Source: Siphonodentalium dalli (Eukaryota > Mollusca > Scaphopoda > Gadilida > Siphonodentaliidae). From it: DNA of 64,000 nucleotides. Below, in pieces: positions 60,923 through 64,000 of this stretch. Position numbers and translations under genes: made by a program. Location: positions 122,998,126 to 123,062,125 of the forward strand of contig CP136069.1 in NCBI GenBank assembly GCA_032622095.1, written 5' to 3'. Under the pieces are notes generated by a model. It did no database searches. It saw nothing but the letters and a program-made list of their open reading frames with translations, and was not told the DNA's origin. Position 1 is the first letter of the stretch; the number at the start of each line of letters is the position of its first letter.

Positions 60923-61673
60923 GGTGTGACTAAACACCGCCCGGACCAGCCCGGACCGCCCCTGTGGAGAATAGGGGTGATTTTAGGTGCAATATATGTG
61001 CATTTTGTAATTCTGGCTGAATCTGGCAAGATTAGGGTTTAATATCGGTACTTCTGTTCGGCCGTGACCACCATCCGTGCGTATGTGGGTTTCTATGATA
61101 CCCACACACATATATGGTCACTAAAATCACCACTATACAACAGGGGCGGTCCGGGCTGTTAGCTTCGTTAGCGGTAAACTTATTCGGCGACGGCGACATT
61201 TTTCGGGTAAATTGCCCGGCTTTCGTTGGCGATTGGCCCTTGTTTTTTCGTGAGTGTAGTCGAGGGTAGGTCCGCAACATATATGTAAGGAGTTATTTGA
61301 AATACGAGGGTATTACGGGCGTCCGGGCTGCGAGTTTTTGTTATTGGGGGCAAATTTTAATTCTGGCTGAATCTGGCACGATTAGGGGTTAATATCGGTA
61401 CTTCTGTTCGGCCGTGACCACCCTCCGTGCGTATGTGGGTTTCATTGGACACTAAAATCACACCTAGACGCAACAGGGGCCGTCCGGGCTGTTAGCTTCA
61501 TTCGCGGCGAACATATTCGCCGATGGGTTAATAGCGACACTTCTGTGTGGTCGCGACCCCTGTCCGTGTGCGAGTGGCTTTCCATGACACCCATGCACAT
61601 ATATTGCACCTAAAATCACCCCTATATTCCACAGGGGCGGTCCGGGCTGGTCCGGGCGGTGTTTAGTCACACC
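60923..61673. mobile_element. 751-bp hAT-like element with ~75-bp GC-rich inverted ends
   Basis: GGTGTGACTAAACACCGCCC at the left and its complement at the right continue for about 75 bp with almost no differences (through GGACCGCCCCTGTGGA, GGGGTGATTTTAGGTGCAAT). GTTCACTG occurs at 60913-60920 and 61674-61681, an 8-bp duplication with two extra bases (TG) on the left; 8 bp suggests hAT. Inside, GGTACTTCTGTTCGGCCGTG and neighbouring sequence recur at ~349-bp spacing (61044 and 61396). No transposase. Local GC is well above that of its flanks. Confidence 0.8.
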
Positions 61674-61681
61674 GTTCACTG

Positions 61682-62479
61682 CTATTAGCAATGCTTATGC
61701 GATACATTGTCCAACTTTGACAATCACCGTGACAGCCGTCATGTTGATGTGTGTTGTTGAGTTCACTTGCATGGGCACCCCACCGAACATTCGATTTCCA
61801 TAATTGCTATGTTCGTTATAGCCAGAGCATTTCCACAAATGAGCCTGATGCGTGGGGCTTAGTTAATCAACATGCATCACCAGGGATATGTCCATTATAT
61901 CCCGTTAGTAAATTGGATTAGAAATGTCCTTAGATCTAGATATATATCATGCATAAACTTCATGTACATTGACATGTAGATGGATATTAGCCGTGTAGCA
62001 TAGGTTAGATTATAGGCTGTACATTACAATGCGTAGATGAGTCGATAACATTTTTTTTGGAATGTCTTCCTGACACGCAGTCAATGCTGTCTTTGTCGTC
62101 TGATGTTTATAATATGAATGGATATATAAGAGATGGCGCGATCAGCTTTTGTGCATGTTGCTTCATCGATTCACACAGGTTCACTGGCCATTTGGCATGT
62201 AACTAACTGTGTATATACAGAATCAGAGTCATACTGACCCATACTAATGGAGGCGTATTCATTACGGAAGAGTCAGGAGAGTTTTCTCCTGTGTTCGCGA
62301 ACAGATGAACCAATCTATTTGACATATAGCCTATACATAGAGCGAACGCTGGGTCGCCGTCTACAAGTGCCACATTTAATCCCAAGAGTCAATCAATTTG
62401 TTTGTGGTGTAAATCCTGTATCTCAGAGCTTCGCTGCAGCTGCCGTAGAAGAAAACTATTTCATAATATATACAAGGAA
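61682..62479. other. no gene recognised
   Basis: Two antiparallel short frames near 62203-62486 have no motif. Confidence 0.35.
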
Positions 62480-62965
62480 ACCATAATCAGAAATGGTAGC
62501 GCGCTCAAGATAATATATTATATACCCATGATTGTAATTATAGAATATAAAATATATTGGTTTCGCGAATGACCAACTCAGAATTCCGTTAAAATAACAA
62601 TAACAACCAGCACATAATTAACGAACCGGCGGCCGACTCGGCCGTCTCCGACCACAACCACCAGTAGGCTGCAGAACGAAAAATATATATAAAAGTTGAT
62701 ATATATATTATCTTTTAAATTTATTTTATTTGTAATTGACATAGCTTGTCACAAACCAAAAATCACAACATTATTGACTTAATAATGTAAAGGACAATAA
62801 ACGAAATTGAAATTCCCAACTACACCTTTTACCGGACTCGGCCTCCTGATCGCGCAGTTCGACTTTTAAACCGGAAAAACCAAATATCTATAAATAAAAT
62901 GCCCACGGGACCACGTCTATCAAAAATTTGCAGAACAGTATACACGCGGCGCGCGTTAATGATTT
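62480..62965 (+). repeat. dispersed ~490-bp repeat (third copy)
   Basis: From GGAAACCATAATCAGAAATG to CACGCGGCGCGCG it follows 6636-7130 closely, with small indels and base changes (for example CGAACCGGCGGCCGACTCGG against CGAACGGGCGGCCGACTCGG). It lacks the extra upstream 135-bp duplicate of the 6.5-kb copy. Confidence 0.7.
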
Positions 62966-64000
62966 CCTTTAAAATTGCTTGAAATTACCAAAACGTAGAT
63001 CGTCGTATGTATCTCAGTTAAATACGGTTTCGTTGTTTCAATGTAGTTTTCCGTATTTCACTGTAGCTTGCCGGCGGTTTTAACCGAGCGCGAATTTAAT
63101 AGTCAATACAGTTTATTTCGTTCGGTCTATATTGTTCAATTTGTTCTACTATTAAAAGTGAAAATGCAGCATAATTTAGCAACTTTGAGCATTAATAAGG
63201 CGCATATAATAAAAAGAATACATACAGTTGTTTTGTTTGAATACCTGAAACATCTCATTCATGTCTGGAAATAAATATCGATTTTCACTCGTGGCTGTCA
63301 GACAGTAATGAAATATTTTGACATTCAAACACAAACTGTAGGTCTTCTCTATATATTCAATCTGTCGTCGAAGTGATTTTGTTTTTATATGTGATAATGC
63401 ATGATAGACGGGGTGTCATCTGGGTTCGATTTTCTGGTATTTATATGATATTCCAGGTCCGGTATATACTAACGCCGATAGAATCAAGTTACTAATTTTT
63501 TTTACTTCCAGTTTCGGATCAGCAACCGGTCTCTTAAATAGTGACATTGAAAACGCGCATGGAAAATATGCACAGAAAAGTCACACGAATAATGACTTGC
63601 TATGTAAAGTTACATAAACTATACCATTTGTATAGCATTTGTATCTAGTTTGCGATGAAATGTTACTGATTATTTGTATTATTGCGCCCGTGATATTCAA
63701 ACCAAAAGCAATACGAATAGACTGATCCTTGTAACAATTGAACCAGTCGGTGGATTTATAGTAAATTGATACCATATAGTAACCGATCGTATCGAATATT
63801 TTTGAGTCCTTTAACCAGTCTGTAAAGTATTCTCATATAGGATACTGTTTTATGGTAATTGAACCTTCATAAATATAATTATCAGCGACAATGTGCATTA
63901 GCCTAATCTGATTATGTTTTTCGGGCATGGGCAAAACAACAGACATCAATCAATCCGAATTCCAGTGGTGTACTACCCTCATTTTGTTCAGTTGGATATA
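62966..64000. other. no gene recognised
   Basis: Short frames only to the end of the window. Confidence 0.35.

Noticed and set aside
1..64000. tRNA, rRNA or prokaryotic operon features
   Set aside because: None could be supported; the sequence has eukaryotic splice signals and transposon classes and lacks long ORFs.

Overview
This window reads as AT-rich, intron- or intergenic-type DNA of a bilaterian animal, most likely a marine invertebrate; a mollusc or other lophotrochozoan is my best guess, but nothing here fixes the species. There are no long open reading frames, operons or ribosome-binding sites. Most of the sequence is transposon-derived or tandemly repeated, and the longest open frames come from tandem repeats.

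Only one convincing host exon is visible. On the + strand, 29395-29722 (acceptor at 29384/29385, donor at 29722/29723) encodes an N-terminal membrane anchor and the SPWELAASWVKPRE / PEL block I recognise from FAM20B, the Golgi glycosaminoglycan xylosylkinase. I found no further exons, so 29.7 kb onward may be its intron or intergenic. A second protein-derived region, 24128-27662, is a badly broken copy of a protein family common in marine invertebrates (ADNVDH / VAAEAVYH / TFDQPLW motifs, no accepted name known to me).

Layout. 0-10 kb: a ~174-bp degenerate repeat, a TTA-flanked MITE at 4.7-5.1 kb, hairpin repeats at 5.5 and 7.8 kb, a dispersed repeat at 2.5, 6.6 and 62.5 kb, and a higher-order satellite at 8.3-9.4 kb. 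10-18.9 kb: small inverted-repeat elements, a degenerate ~30-bp minisatellite, a TTAA-flanked element at 16.8-17.3 kb and a TA-core element at 17.8-18.0 kb. 18.94-22.38 kb: a 3.4-kb foldback element with 151-bp terminal inverted repeats and two opposed arrays of ~42-bp repeats. 24-27.7 kb: the pseudogene, cut by a 1.6-kb palindrome holding a Helitron-like insert. 29.4-64 kb: the FAM20B-like exon, then many inverted-repeat elements, a palindromic minisatellite (34.5 kb), a nearly perfect 48-bp tandem array (43.25-43.87 kb), Helitron-like sequence (55.4-56.0 kb), and foldback or hAT-like elements at 58-62 kb.

The most informative structure is that this one window contains both occupied and empty copies of several elements. 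At 40.1-41.3 kb three elements are nested. The 30.1-30.5 kb copy of the outermost layer lacks the insert and has the 9-bp target once. The 58.8-59.1 kb copy of the middle layer lacks the innermost TTAA-type element. Likewise the 36.3-36.8 kb element is the empty counterpart of the one at 44.6-45.4 kb, which carries a TTAA-flanked piggyBac-like insertion. Target duplications can therefore be read directly. I recognise no RNA gene, CRISPR array, rRNA or tRNA.
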